Below, one piece after another: positions 10,598 to 21,179 of a DNA stretch of 64,000 nt. Source of the DNA: Haberlea rhodopensis. Lineage: Eukaryota; Streptophyta; Magnoliopsida; Lamiales; Gesneriaceae. The translations under genes and the position numbers were made by a program. Under the pieces are notes generated by a model. The model did no database searches. It had not been told where the DNA came from and worked only from the letters and a program-made list of their open reading frames with translations. The DNA lies in the NCBI GenBank assembly GCA_907163345.1, contig CAJQUN010000958.1, forward strand, positions 62,001 through 126,000, read 5' to 3'. The first letter of the stretch is position 1. Each line of letters opens with the position of its first letter.

Positions 10598-12871
10598 ATG
10601 GAATTTCTTAAAGAGCTTTCCCCTGTACTCATGTTTATGCTGCTTCTTTTTCATGCCAATTTGGTTTTAGCAGAGCGGTCGAGTTACATTGTCCATATGG
10701 ACAAATCTTTCATGCCAAAGACTTTTCCGAGCCACAACCATTGGTATTCCTTTATGGTTGATTCCTTAAAATCAATAAATATTGAATCATCGTACCAGGA
10801 TCGGATACCACGAAGCCTAGTTTATACTTACGACACTGCATTACACGGATTTAGTGCCATGATGTCACATGATGAATTAGAAGCTTTGAAGAAAGTACCA
10901 GGATTTGTCTCTGCTTATAGTGATAGAAATGTCACACTTGACACCACTCATTCATTTGAATTCCTGTCTTTGAATCCTTTCACTGGGTTATGGCCGGCAT
11001 CTGATTATGGCAAGGATGTGATCGTTGGTGTTATTGACACCGGTGTATGGCCTGAGAGCCTAAGCTTCAAAGATGATGGAATGGCCGAAGTTCCAGCAAG
11101 GTGGAAGGGGATATGCGAGGAAGGACAAGATTTCGATTCCTCCATGTGTAACAAAAAGCTCATTGGAGTCCGATACTTTAATAAGGGAGTTAAAGCCTCG
11201 AATCCTAATATTACCCTGAGTATGAATTCTGGAAGAGACACCGAGGGTCATGGCACACACACCTCATCCACTGTTGCAGGAAATTATGTTGATGGCTCCT
11301 CTTTCTTTGGATATGCCTTTGGGACAGCAAGGGGAATTGCACCTCGTGCTAGGGTAGCTATGTATAAGGTCATTTGGAGGGAAGGACGTTTCGCTTCTGA
11401 TGTTCTTGCTGGTATAGATCAGGCTGTTGCTGATGGTGTTGATGTAATTTCCATTTCCATGGGTTTCGATGGTTTCCCTCTATACCAAGATCCAATTGCA
11501 GTAGCATCTTTTGGTGCCATGGAAAAGGGTGTCGTTTTTTCATCTTCAGCTGGAAACGAGAGATTCATTGGGACTTTACACAATGGGATTCCTTGGGTAT
11601 TGACAGTTTCAGCAGGTTCAATGGATCGTTTCTTTTCGGGAACTTTGACTTTGGGGAATGGATTAATCATTGCAGGATGGACAACGTTCCCCGCACCTGC
11701 TCTTGTATCTGATTTACCTCTCATTTACAACAAGACATTTTCTTCTTGCAATTCCATCCAAGCATTGTCGAAAGTTGGAAATGGAATAGTCATATGCGAA
11801 AATGGAAGTGTCTCTGATCAATCGTTCTATATTTCCCAGACAAATGCTGCTGCTGCTATTTTTATCTCAGATGATCCGGAGACATTTGAATTCACTGACT
11901 TCAGATTTCCAGGAGTAGTGATCAGCTCGAACGATGCATTAGCAGTTATAGATTATGCCACGAAAGGCATAATGCCATTTGCCAACATAATCTTCCAGCA
12001 AACGTTGTTTGGAAAGAAGCCTGCTCCTGTTGTTGCTTCATACACTTCGAGGGGTCCATCACGGAGCTATCCAGGCATATTGAAACCCGATATTATGGCT
12101 CCAGGAACTTTAATATTAGCATCTTGGATCCCAAATGATCAGACTGCTTTTATTGGTAATAACATTGCTTTGACAAGCAATTTCGTAGCTGTTTCTGGCA
12201 CGTCCATGGCTTGTCCTCATGCTTCTGGCATCGCTGCGCTTCTAAAAGGTGCACACCCGGAATGGAGCCCTGCAGCCATTCGTTCAGCCATGATGACAAC
12301 CGCTAACCCTTTTGACAATACACACGATTATATTAAAGATTCATTTTTTAACTACGAAACCGCGACTCCTCTAGCTATGGGAGCAGGCCAAGTCGAACCA
12401 AACCAGGCACTCGATCCTGGACTAATATATGATGCTACTCCACAAGATTACATAAATCTTCTCTGCTCGATGAATTTCACTCAGAGTCAGATCTTCACTA
12501 TCACAAGATCAAGCTATAACTGTTCGAGTCCTTCCGCCGATTTGAATTACCCGTCGTTTATTGCCTTTTACTCCAATAAAACAACCGGTGTGTTGGTTCA
12601 GAAATTCACAAGAACCGTCACGAATGTTGGATATGATGCCACAGCATATAAAGTTCAAGTGACACCACCCGAAGGTTCTATCATTTCTGTCCAACCCGAC
12701 ATATTGGAATTTAGCCGTAAATATGAGAAACAAAGTTATTCACTGACTTTACAATATACAAGTAACAGCAAAGGAGAAATTACATTTGGTTCATTAACAT
12801 GGATAGAAACAAATGGCAAGCATGCTGCGAGGAGTCCAATTGTTGTGTCCCCTATGATTCCTGTGTGGTGA
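10598..12871 (+). CDS. Subtilisin-like protease (SBT1 type), complete catalytic set
   Basis: A 757-residue secreted plant subtilase without introns and the tandem paralogue of the gene about 2.9 kb upstream. It has a signal peptide (about 1-25), an I9 propeptide from SSYIVHMDKSFMPKTF (about 28-108), an S8 catalytic domain with Asp147 (VIDTGVWPES), His218 (GHGTH), Asn320 (SAGN) and Ser536 (SGTSMACPH), a PA-type insertion (about 365-470) and a C-terminal fibronectin-like domain (about 645-755). All catalytic residues are present, so it should mature and cleave apoplastic substrates. The natural substrate cannot be read from sequence. The protein aligns with its neighbour along its whole length, but codon usage is visibly more AT-rich, so the duplication is not very recent. 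The ATG context CCATAATGGAA is acceptable. Confidence 0.96.
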   Translation: MEFLKELSPVLMFMLLLFHANLVLAERSSYIVHMDKSFMPKTFPSHNHWYSFMVDSLKSINIESSYQDRIPRSLVYTYDTALHGFSAMMSHDELEALKKVPGFVSAYSDRNVTLDTTHSFEFLSLNPFTGLWPASDYGKDVIVGVIDTGVWPESLSFKDDGMAEVPARWKGICEEGQDFDSSMCNKKLIGVRYFNKGVKASNPNITLSMNSGRDTEGHGTHTSSTVAGNYVDGSSFFGYAFGTARGIAPRARVAMYKVIWREGRFASDVLAGIDQAVADGVDVISISMGFDGFPLYQDPIAVASFGAMEKGVVFSSSAGNERFIGTLHNGIPWVLTVSAGSMDRFFSGTLTLGNGLIIAGWTTFPAPALVSDLPLIYNKTFSSCNSIQALSKVGNGIVICENGSVSDQSFYISQTNAAAAIFISDDPETFEFTDFRFPGVVISSNDALAVIDYATKGIMPFANIIFQQTLFGKKPAPVVASYTSRGPSRSYPGILKPDIMAPGTLILASWIPNDQTAFIGNNIALTSNFVAVSGTSMACPHASGIAALLKGAHPEWSPAAIRSAMMTTANPFDNTHDYIKDSFFNYETATPLAMGAGQVEPNQALDPGLIYDATPQDYINLLCSMNFTQSQIFTITRSSYNCSSPSADLNYPSFIAFYSNKTTGVLVQKFTRTVTNVGYDATAYKVQVTPPEGSIISVQPDILEFSRKYEKQSYSLTLQYTSNSKGEITFGSLTWIETNGKHAARSPIVVSPMIPVW

Positions 12872-13511
12872 TTGTTAATTTTTTTTTAGTAGAAACTACG
12901 AAAAGACACTTGCTCTGGTCATTAACTATTTGCAACTCTTTGCTTCTTTTTATTTTTTTCCCTGATGATTTGGTTTACTCTTTCCTATTATTTTGGTCAG
13001 TGTGGTCTCCGTTGTTGTTGCTTGATATTTCTTTTCTCCTTGTTATCTTCGTTTTTCCAAGGTTTCAATGATAACAGATAACATCTCATTATGTATTTAA
13101 TAGTTTTTCCCATTTTAAAAAAGGAATTTATTATCTTGTAAGTTTGGTTGCTCTTGAGTTTGTGGTATTGTGTTGAATTTCATTCTGCAACATTAAATAA
13201 AATATTATTACAATTATACTTTTGTAATGATTGATACATTTCAAAGTAAAAAGGTATTTGTTCTTATTATTAATGATATTTAATTGTAAAAATTTTATAT
13301 AGTTATTCTTTTTTTCAAAATAATTTAGTTTGTTAATCAAATTTAAATTCGACTCAAATTATAGATATTATTTCCATTCCTTACTTTTGAATAACGTTTA
13401 AATAACTATTTATTATGCTAAAAAAAAGTTAACTATTTGTTATCTCCATTTAAAATAATTATCATACAATTTAGGGGTTTAGATTAGATTATTTTTCATA
13501 TATTTAATAAA
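12872..13511. other. AT-rich DNA between the second subtilase and LTR element E
   Basis: Presumably the 3' UTR of the subtilase followed by T-rich and A-rich intergenic sequence. No further gene or clear repeat is seen. Confidence 0.5.
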
Positions 13512-13516
13512 CACAT

Positions 13517-14052
13517 TGATAGCCCTCGATAGGGGATCGATCTACCTAATGGGTTTTAACCGACCAAATCTGATTAAGCAAGTTATAGCCCAAATATCAA
13601 ATGGGCCCATTTTAATAAACAAAAAGGAGCTGTAGGGTTTTGGAAGATATATCTCAATATTCTCGGGATAGACATGGATCAAGTTGCCATATACAATACA
13701 ATTTCATGTTGATTAGAACTCTACAATTATAGATTGACTAGAAATCTTATTCTATATTGACTGAGACTCTACATCTATATCTATAAATAGAGGGCACCTA
13801 ACCCTCATTCATGTACGTCTTTCATAATACACCTTTCATATTATGCAAACTCTACAATTTCAATACTTTTCATTGAAACCTATACTGACTTGAGCGTCGG
13901 AGTGGCTTCGCTTACAGGCGGAGTCATCTTACCCTTTTTCTTTGATACACAGATATATTTTGGTGATGGTTCAATTCGGTTTAATTGAAGATAAATCGTT
14001 TGTTGCATCATCGCACGACATTTATTGAAGATCACACTTTTTGGTGATATCA
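13517..14052 (+). repeat. 5' LTR of element E
   Basis: Its partner is at 19590-20126. It contains a TATA-like CTATAAATAGAGG at about 13779-13791, the probable U3 promoter, and ends TGATATCA directly before the PBS-like sequence. Confidence 0.9.
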
Positions 14053-14414
14053 ATTGGCGCAGACTGTGGGAACATTTGAGTTATGACGTGAGAATAAAGA
14101 GAAAAAAAAAATATTCCAGATCCCTCAACTCTACGGGGTCCCTCAGCTGTCACAGTGCCAACATCGAACACAAAATACACCACTGGTGACCCAAGGTTGT
14201 TCCCATCGTGAAACAATACAGTGAAGAAACTCAAATATCTTCTCTCTTTCTGTTGCCGCCTTGGAAGCACGTGTGGCTCCCCTATTTTCTCAGATCCATG
14301 CTTTGCTATTTCTCCTTTACCAAAATTTCTCACAGTTTGACCAGGTGATCTACACCGATGCGGCCCGCACTTAGATGGTTGGGATGGCATGTTCTGGAGG
14401 AGGGAAATCCAAGG
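14053..14414 (+). other. Leader of element E, origin unclear
   Basis: Starts with the PBS-like ATTGGCGCAGACTGTGGGAAC. The rest is moderately GC-rich with no recognisable retroviral domain. A 122-residue frame on the opposite strand (14022-14390) has no recognised motif. Since the next segment is captured host sequence, part of this leader may be too. Confidence 0.4.
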
Positions 14415-15033
14415 ATGGTGGTTTCGAGTGTTTTTCGTGCTCTGTATGGTGCTCCAATTTATGCTGTTGACCCGGTGGCGTCGACTCCGCCGGAAGCTGA
14501 TTATGTTTGACGAATTGTGCTCATGTTGGGGGCTCTCCCGGCGGTTCTGACATATTACTGGCGAATGAAGATGTCGGAAACCGCGAGGTACACTGCCCTG
14601 GTGGCCAAGAACATCGAGCAGGCGCGCAAAGACATGGAGAAAGTGATCGATATCGAAAATGGTTCAAGAAACTCGCTTGTCGGTGAAAATCAAGACCTCT
14701 TTGGACTATTTTCCAGGGGAATTCATGCTAAGACATGGTACACTTGCAGGGAACAACAAGCGCTTGGTTCTTTGTGGACATTGCTTACTACAGCCAAAAC
14801 CTCTTTCAAAAAGAGATTTTCAGCGCCGCCAGATGGCTTCCACCTGCAAAAACAATGAGTGCCCTCGATGAACTTTTCAAGATTTCTTCTTCCCAATTCT
14901 TGATTGCACTCTGCGGCACAGTTCTAGGGTACTGGTTCACTGTCTTACTAATAGACCGGATAGGCCGTTTTCTGATCCAAATTCTTGGATTTCTGTTCAT
15001 GACAAATTCATGTCCGCATTAGCTATTCCTTAT
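14415..15033 (+). pseudogene. Captured fragment of a PHT1-type phosphate transporter gene
   Basis: The forward frames translate to the middle third of a PHT1 H+/phosphate symporter (major facilitator superfamily). Diagnostic pieces are LTYYWRMKMSETARYTALVA (from about 14549), YYSQNLFQKEIFS (from about 14785), ALCGTVLGYWFTVLLIDRIG (from about 14908) and a final FMSALAIPY. The normal protein is about 530 residues, and only about 200 are represented. There is a TGA at 14508-14510 and at least three frame changes, so it is non-functional. It lies wholly inside LTR element E, just after its leader. This is transduplication of a host gene by a retrotransposon. Homology is clear from the motifs; the donor gene is not in the window. 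Confidence 0.88.
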
Positions 15034-15420
15034 TCCCTCTCCTTGCCACACCGTAGCCTCAAGACCAGGAAGCAATCACTGCCATTGCCTCGAGCTATGC
15101 GGTGAAATAACTTCAATTTATAGCTTAAGTTACTTTTTTATTTATGTGCACACTTTTATGCCTAGCTTAGGACTTGTGCTATTTTGGGTATGTGCACCTT
15201 GCCGAGCTCAAGACACATCACTTTAATTACCGAGCACCCTAACTTAGCATATCAACTAGTGCTCAGCATCGGCCTAAAATTCAGCCTAGCAATCGATCAT
15301 GACTTTGCCACTCAAGTCTTCGGACTCTAACTTACAGTTCTTCATGTCCAACTGATTATTTGAATTTTGTAAGCATATATCTTTTTGTGCCGTGCTATTT
15401 TATAATTATTTCAGGACACC

Positions 15421-15945
15421 TGTTGCTCGGGCATGCAATCTCGCAGTAAGCCCCTATTACAATAGCTTGGGCATGCCATCTCGCAGTAAGCCCCTATTAT
15501 GACAGCTCGGGCATGAAATCTCGCAGTAAGCCCCTATTTATCAGCTCGGGCATGCAATCTTGCAGTGATGCCCTATTACATCGCGTTGGGGATTGCCATC
15601 TGGCAGTAAGGCCTTAGTACATCGAGCTCAGGTATGCAATGTCGCAGTAAGGCCCTATTACATCGATATCGGGCATGCAATGTTGTAGTAAGGCCCAATT
15701 CGACAGCTCGGGCATGCAATCTAGCAGTAAGGCCATATTATGACAGTTCGGGCATGCAATCTAGCAGTAATGCCCTATTATGTCAGCTCAGGCGTGCAAT
15801 CTAGCAGTAAGGCCTATTACATCGAGCTCGGACATGCAGTCTAGCAGTAACGCCAGATTATGACAGTTCAGGCTTGCAATCTTGTAGTGATGCCCTACTT
15901 ATCAGCTCGGGCGTGCAATCTAGCAGTAAGGCCCTATTCAGAAGT
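15421..15945 (+). repeat. 40-bp minisatellite in element E
   Basis: About 13 imperfect copies of a 40-bp unit containing CTCGGGCATGCAATCTAGCA followed by GTAAGGCCCTATTATGA. The same repeat recurs in element F at about 27555-27810, showing that the two elements are related. Confidence 0.85.
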
Positions 15946-15964
15946 CCAAGGCGTTGTCAATAAT

Positions 15965-16385
15965 CTCTTGGCACATCAGGAGCACTTTTACGACGGCTCA
16001 CCTCGTCTCGGTTATGCCAGGCTTTAAGGGTTTTCACCCGACCTCAGGAGCACGTTTACGACGGCTCACCTCGCCTCGGTTACGCCAGGCTTTATGGGTT
16101 TTCACCTGACCTCAGGAGCACGTTTACGACGGCTCACCTCGCCTCGGTTATGCCAGGCTTTAAGGGTTTTCACCCGACATCAGGAGCACGTTTACGACGA
16201 CTCACCTTGCCTCGGTTACGCCAGGCTTCAAGGGTTTTCACCCGACATCAGGAGCACGTTTACGACGGCTCACCTCGCCTAGGTTATGCCAGGCTTCATG
16301 GGTTTTCACCCGACCCCAGGAGCACGTTTACGACGGCTCACCTCTCCTCGGTTACGCCAAGCTCTTTGCCTTGGCTATGCCAAGT
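15965..16385 (+). repeat. 68-bp minisatellite in element E
   Basis: About six copies of a 68-bp unit (starts of CAGGAGCACG at 16045, 16113, 16181, 16249 and 16317). The unit holds ACGACGGCTCACCTCGCCTC and GGGTTTTCACCCGAC. Frames through it are repeat translations, not genes. Confidence 0.85.
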
Positions 16386-16440
16386 GCCATCAGGAGTTTT
16401 CACTCAAAGTTAAGATTACGCTTTATTAGCTCATATTTAT

Positions 16441-18417
16441 TGTGATGCCCCGAAATAATTATATGCAATTTGGACATTAATTATGTTTATGTGATTAATT
16501 ATGGTGATAATTGATTTATGTATTGGTGTTGCATTTCAGGGTGCATGTTATGCATGTTTGGAAATGGGGTATTAACATGATTAAATCGTATTGGTTGTTA
16601 ATTATGTGGAAACATGGATTTAGTGGAAGTTGGTGCATTTTTGTAAAATGCTTTTAAAATACCATGTTGGGGTATTTTATAACATCATGATGATTAGTGG
16701 GGTGCAAATTTAATTAAAACTCTCATAACCCCACTATACCCCTTTTATCTACTTTAACCCTCACTTTATCAAACACCCATCACTTTTTCTATTTTCCCCC
16801 AAATCCTCCACCCAAACCCTCATTCTCTTCATTTTCGTTTTTGGCACAAAAGTGGAAGAGAAATCTTTGCACAAACTTGATTTGTGGAATTTGTTGGGAG
16901 ATTTGGAGTCCCCAAGAGGTATGGGTACCTCCTTATTGTTTTTGTAGTGTTTGGATTGAGTTTGAAATGGTTTTGAAATGGGTTTGTTTGGGTTGGTATG
17001 ATTTTGGGTTGGATGTTAGATTTTTGGGTTATTTAATGATGTGAATTGAAGATTTATAGTGTTTTTATGTTTTTGAGTTGTTGGTTTAAGTGTTGTTGAG
17101 GTTGGTGAAGGATTAAATGTGCAAAAATGGTGAAAATCGCGACCACTGATTGTGGCGATCGATCGCTACAAAATCAGCGATCGATCGCCGAGAGACAGTG
17201 GGCAAAACGAGTGTGGGCGATCGATCGCCTCAAATGGCGCGGTCGATCGCCGATGGCCAGTAGCGATTTGCACAGCAGTCGATCAATCGCCTCAAATGAA
17301 GCGATCGATCGCCGCGAAGCGAACAATCAGGCGATCGATCGCCATGTTTTAAGTGATCGATCGCCACTGTTTAAAAGTTGGAAAATGATGAATTTTGATG
17401 AATTTTTGGTTTTTGGCTATAATTGGCTTCTAATATTGATTTGTATGGTTGTGTAGAACCATCCCACGTACCAACAACGTCAAGGAGATAAAGTTATTCA
17501 ACTTCTCCACTTTTGAGACTAAGGTACGTAGTGAGACGTACGGGCATCGGACGGTAAAACGTTTTACGCCTTTGATTATGTATATCATGGATAGTGAGTC
17601 CTTACATGTGATGGAATATGTGAAATGATAGTGTTATATCATGATAATGGAATCAACTATTGTGTTTGATTATTGTGTGAGAATTGATGAATGTTCCGGT
17701 AGCTGTTATCTCCGAGTGAGCGAGGTACTTGCCGCTGTCATATGAAGCGATGGTAATATGATATTTGCCGCTGTCATGTCGAAGAGATGTACATGCCGCT
17801 GTCATTGTCGAAGCGAGGGATATCATATGATGCCGCTCTATGTCGAAGCGAGGGGTCCTAAAATTCCGCTGTTGTATCAGGACCGGAACAGTCACATTTC
17901 TAGTGATTAATGTGGAAAATTGTGATTATAACTGGAACGTGATATCGATCAATATATTGTGAACTAATGATTTTGTGCATGAGTTTATGAAACAGGAACA
18001 ACAATGAAAATGTGCTAATGTGGTAATTCAGGGAGCATTCATACAAACACATCTCATGCAATTATTTATGTTATTGTGCTTAGATTTTGTTGAATAGTGA
18101 TGTATATGCTCATGGTGAGTTGTTCATGTAGGTACACCTTTTGGATTGGAGGGCTATGGGCCGGGTTGAGGCAGTGAGCTACGAGGAGAATTAAAGAATT
18201 AGGATACATGATTTTTGGATAGTCTCTACTCTAGGAGTAGTGTAAATCTATAGCATTAATATTCATTTTTGGGAATGTAACTAATTAGCTCTTGAAATTT
18301 TATTTTGGCCTGTAATCCTGTTAGCTCAAGGCTACAACCGGAACCATAACTTATCTTTTAATGCATGTTGGCCCTATTTACTTGTTAATTACACGGTTAA
18401 GGTAGAGAGGCCTTACA
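16441..18417 (+). mobile_element. Solo LTR A (GATC-palindrome family)
   Basis: A 1977-bp unit starting TGTGATGCCCCGAAAT and ending GGCCTTACA. It is flanked by a perfect TTTAT duplication (16436-16440, 18418-18422) inside a minisatellite of element E. The TG...CA ends and 5-bp duplication mark it as an LTR. No second LTR or internal region is present. It resembles LTRs of plant Ty3 chromoviruses (Tekay/Del type) by its terminal words, which is an inference. It contains five perfect GCGATCGATCGC 12-mers (17155, 17177, 17217, 17301, 17331) with degenerate ones between, the inverted repeat GTACGT/ACGTAC at 17524-17541, and a minisatellite of TGCCGCTGTCATGTCGAAG type at about 17700-17890. The open frame 17127-17456 only translates the palindromes. 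Confidence 0.88.
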
Positions 18418-19260
18418 TTTATTATCTCTGGAGCTCGGTTCAGGCGAGCATTCTTTGCTCCTATTTATTATCTCTGGAGCTCGGTTCAGGCGAGCATTCT
18501 CCGCCCCTATTTGTTATCTTTGGAGCTCAGTTCAGATCAGGCGAGCACACTTCACCCCTATTTATTATCTTTGGAGCTCGGTTCTGACGAGCATTCTTTG
18601 CTCCTATTTGTTATCTCTAGAGCACGGTTCAGGTGAGCATCCTTCGCTCATATTTGTTATCTCTGGAGCTCAGTTCAGAGCAGGCGAGCACACTTCGCCC
18701 CTATTTATTATCTTTGGAGCTCGGTTCAGGTGAGCATTCTTCCCTCCTATTTGTTATCTCTTCAAGCGAGCATTCTTCGCTCATATTTGTTATCTCTAGA
18801 GCTCAGTTCAGAGCAGGAGAGCACACTTCGCCCTTATTTATTATCTGTGGAGCTCGGTTCAGGCAAGCATTCTTCGTTTCTATTTGTTATCTCTGGAGCT
18901 CAGTTCAGATCAGACGAGCACACTTTTGCTCCTATTTATTATCTCCGGAGCACGATTCAGTCGAGCATTCTTCGCTCATTTTGTTATCTTTGGAGCTCAG
19001 TTCAGATCAGGCGAGCACACTTCGCCCCTATTTATTATCTCTGGAGCTTGGTTCAGGCGAGCATTCTTCGCTCCTATTTGTTATCTGTGGAGCTCAGTTC
19101 ATATCAGGTGAGCACACCTCGCCCATATTTATTATATCTGGAGCTCAGTTCGGATCAGGCGAACATCATTTGCTCCGCATACCTATTACCTCTGGAGCTT
19201 AGTTTAGTCGAGCGTCATTTGCACATATTTATCCGATATAGCTCAAATCAGCTCAGATGG
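18418..19260 (+). repeat. 46-55-bp minisatellite in element E
   Basis: About 16 copies of units of the form ATTTATTATCTCTGGAGCTC followed by GGTTCAGGCGAGCATTCTTC, in a short (about 46 bp) and a longer version. Open frames of up to 229 codons run through it, but they only read out the repeat. Confidence 0.85.
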
Positions 19261-19589
19261 GCTTTATTTGCTCTTTATTACCTATGGTGCCCGATCGGGC
19301 TTATCTGCTCAGCTCAGGATTCTATTGATGCTAGGAATCAAACAAGTTTCATTGGCATCGTATATTTTTCATCACTGGGGCTTGAGACTTCTATTAATTA
19401 TGGAGCTCGGGACGCTTAATATTCATAAAGCCAGTGTATTAGTACCGCATGTTTATTCATCACGGAGCTCGACTATATCTCATATTCCCGTGGAAGTAAA
19501 CTAGGAAGCAGGGGCACTAGGAACAGGTCGGTTAAACATTTAACGAACTTCTGGTCTTCAACGTCAGTTCGACTAGGAGGGGGGACTTG

Positions 19590-20126
19590 TGATACCCCTC
19601 GATGGGGGATCGATCTACCTAGTGGGTTTTAACAGACCCAATCTGATTAAGCAAGTTATAGCCCAAATACCAAATGGGCCCATTTTAATAAACAAAAAAA
19701 GAGTTGTAGGGTTTTGGAAGATATATCTCAATATTCTCGGGATAGACATGTATCAAGTTGCCATATACAATACAATTTCATGTTGATTAGAACTCTACAA
19801 TTATAGATTGACTAGAACTCTTATTCTATATTGATTGAGACTCTACATCTACATCTATAAATAGAGGGCACCTAACTCTCATTCAGGTACGTCTTTCATA
19901 ATACGCCTTTCATATTATGCAAACTTTACAATATCAATACTTTTCATTGAAACCTATACTGGCTTGAGCGTCGGAGTGGCTTCGCCTACGGGCGGAGTCA
20001 TCTTACCATTTTTTCTTTGATACACGATATATTTTGGTGATGGTTCAATTCGGTTTAATTGAAGATAAATCGTTTGTTGCATCATCGCACGACATTTATT
20101 GAATATCACATTTTTTGGTGATATCA
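19590..20126 (+). repeat. 3' LTR of element E
   Basis: Matches the 5' LTR along its whole length with about 24 substitutions and small indels. It is preceded by the purine run at 19575-19585 and followed by the CACAT target duplication. Confidence 0.9.
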
Positions 20127-20131
20127 CACAT

Positions 20132-21179
20132 GAATAAATTTAAAACTATTTAGCATGTCGTAATGTAGTTCCATGTCATCCAAATAATCACAATCACAAT
20201 CACAATCACAATCGATACTCAGGCATGCCTTTTTTTTTTTATAAAAGAATTATTTTATAAAATGCTAGTACAAAAGGTACTCATATCAAAATAATGATCA
20301 TTCAGAACATCTTCTACCAAAGTAAGATAAAACAAAAACAACAAAGAAATCAGCTAGACTCAGCTGCAGCTACTAAGACATATGATAGGATCAATAAATC
20401 ATTCACTAATGGCAAAAGAAAATTGACCTAAATACATTCTTTTCACCCACATATTTCAGATTGTACATAACAAAACGAGAGTCCATTGATCTCTTGTAAT
20501 ATCTGTCCGCATCAACCCACAATGTTGTTGAAGGTGGAGTCCTGGTTCCTGATGGTGTGCCGATCTCTATTTTCGGTGTGATTCTTAATTTTTTTTCTTT
20601 GAAAGAAGGGATGAAAGGGCTCTGCTGATGAAAGGACGCACACACATCATAAAACGATGTAATTTTTTTGTTCATTTTTTTATATACTTCATTTATTTAG
20701 TAAATTGTGTGTCATAAATAATATATTATTAAATTTTCATATTTAATGTCATTAAATAGTAAATACAATTTCAAAAACATATATATTCAATATATATAAT
20801 ATATTGTGTACAAAATATTTGGTATGTGTATGACTAATGGGGTGTATTGTCTCGTGAAACTGGAACATGTAATTGGGCTGAGACGACGTCGTATGGGGCC
20901 CCTTATTCTCTCAACCTTTGCTGGTTTTTTTCAGGTTGGTTTTTTTGCCCAACTTTGATTTATGCTATTTACGGTTGTTATTTTCTTCGGTTGAGCAGGA
21001 ATTAAGTTAGTTGGTTTTGTTGTGGATTTAGGAGTGTCTCAGTTGTTTTGCTTCATTTCTCATTTGTTAGAGCTAGGCTTCTTTATTAAAACATTTTTCA
21101 ATGTTTATATGTGATCAGGAACAGAAGAGAACCTTGAAAATCATATTTGTTGTTCCTTTTAAAGATTTTTTGCTGCGGC
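20132..21179. other. Intergenic DNA with a microsatellite and a probable LINE 3' tail
   Basis: A (CACAAT)n microsatellite lies at about 20188-20212. From about 20231 a poly-T run and the following 60 bases resemble, on the minus strand, the LINE 3' end at 63755-64000; both contain GAGTACCT(T/C)TTGT. An 89-codon minus-strand frame at 20406-20675 has no recognised domain. Positions 20690-21179 hold nothing recognisable. Confidence 0.4.

Larger units (their letters stand above)
13517..20126 (+). mobile_element. LTR retrotransposon E (large non-autonomous, Tat-like)
   Basis: The element has two LTRs of 536 and 537 bp (13517-14052 and 19590-20126) starting TGATA(G/C)CCC and ending GGTGATATCA. A perfect 5-bp target duplication CACAT flanks it (13512-13516 and 20127-20131). 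A PBS-like string, TTGGCGCAGACTGTGGGAAC, follows the 5' LTR. It resembles the TGGCGCCGTCTGTGGGA stretch often seen in plant Tat-type Ty3 elements. A purine run (AGGAGGGGGGACT) precedes the 3' LTR. No gag or pol domain is recognisable inside. The interior holds a captured gene fragment, three minisatellite arrays and solo LTR A. By eye the LTRs differ at about 24 sites (about 4-5%), so this is an older insertion. It was probably mobilised in trans. Confidence 0.9.

Noticed and set aside
14022..14390. 122-codon minus-strand frame in the leader of element E
   Set aside because: No recognisable domain, opposite to the element, and overlaps the LTR and PBS.
15421..15945. CRISPR-like regularly repeated sequence
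   Set aside because: Units are contiguous and imperfect with no conserved repeat/spacer alternation, and this is eukaryotic DNA. It is a minisatellite.
17155..17312. GCGATCGC core equals the HIP1 palindrome of cyanobacteria, hinting at bacterial or plastid-derived DNA
   Set aside because: The flanks are typical plant LTR sequence with TG...CA ends and target duplications. The word occurs only inside these LTRs, so the match is coincidental.
17127..17456. 109-codon frame with DRS and AIDR repeats as a possible small protein
   Set aside because: The repeats are just the GATC palindromes read as codons. The equivalent regions in B, C and D do not keep the same frame.
18633..19419. 189- and 229-codon forward frames
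   Set aside because: Translations of the GGAGCTCGGTTCAGGCGAGC minisatellite of element E, not proteins.
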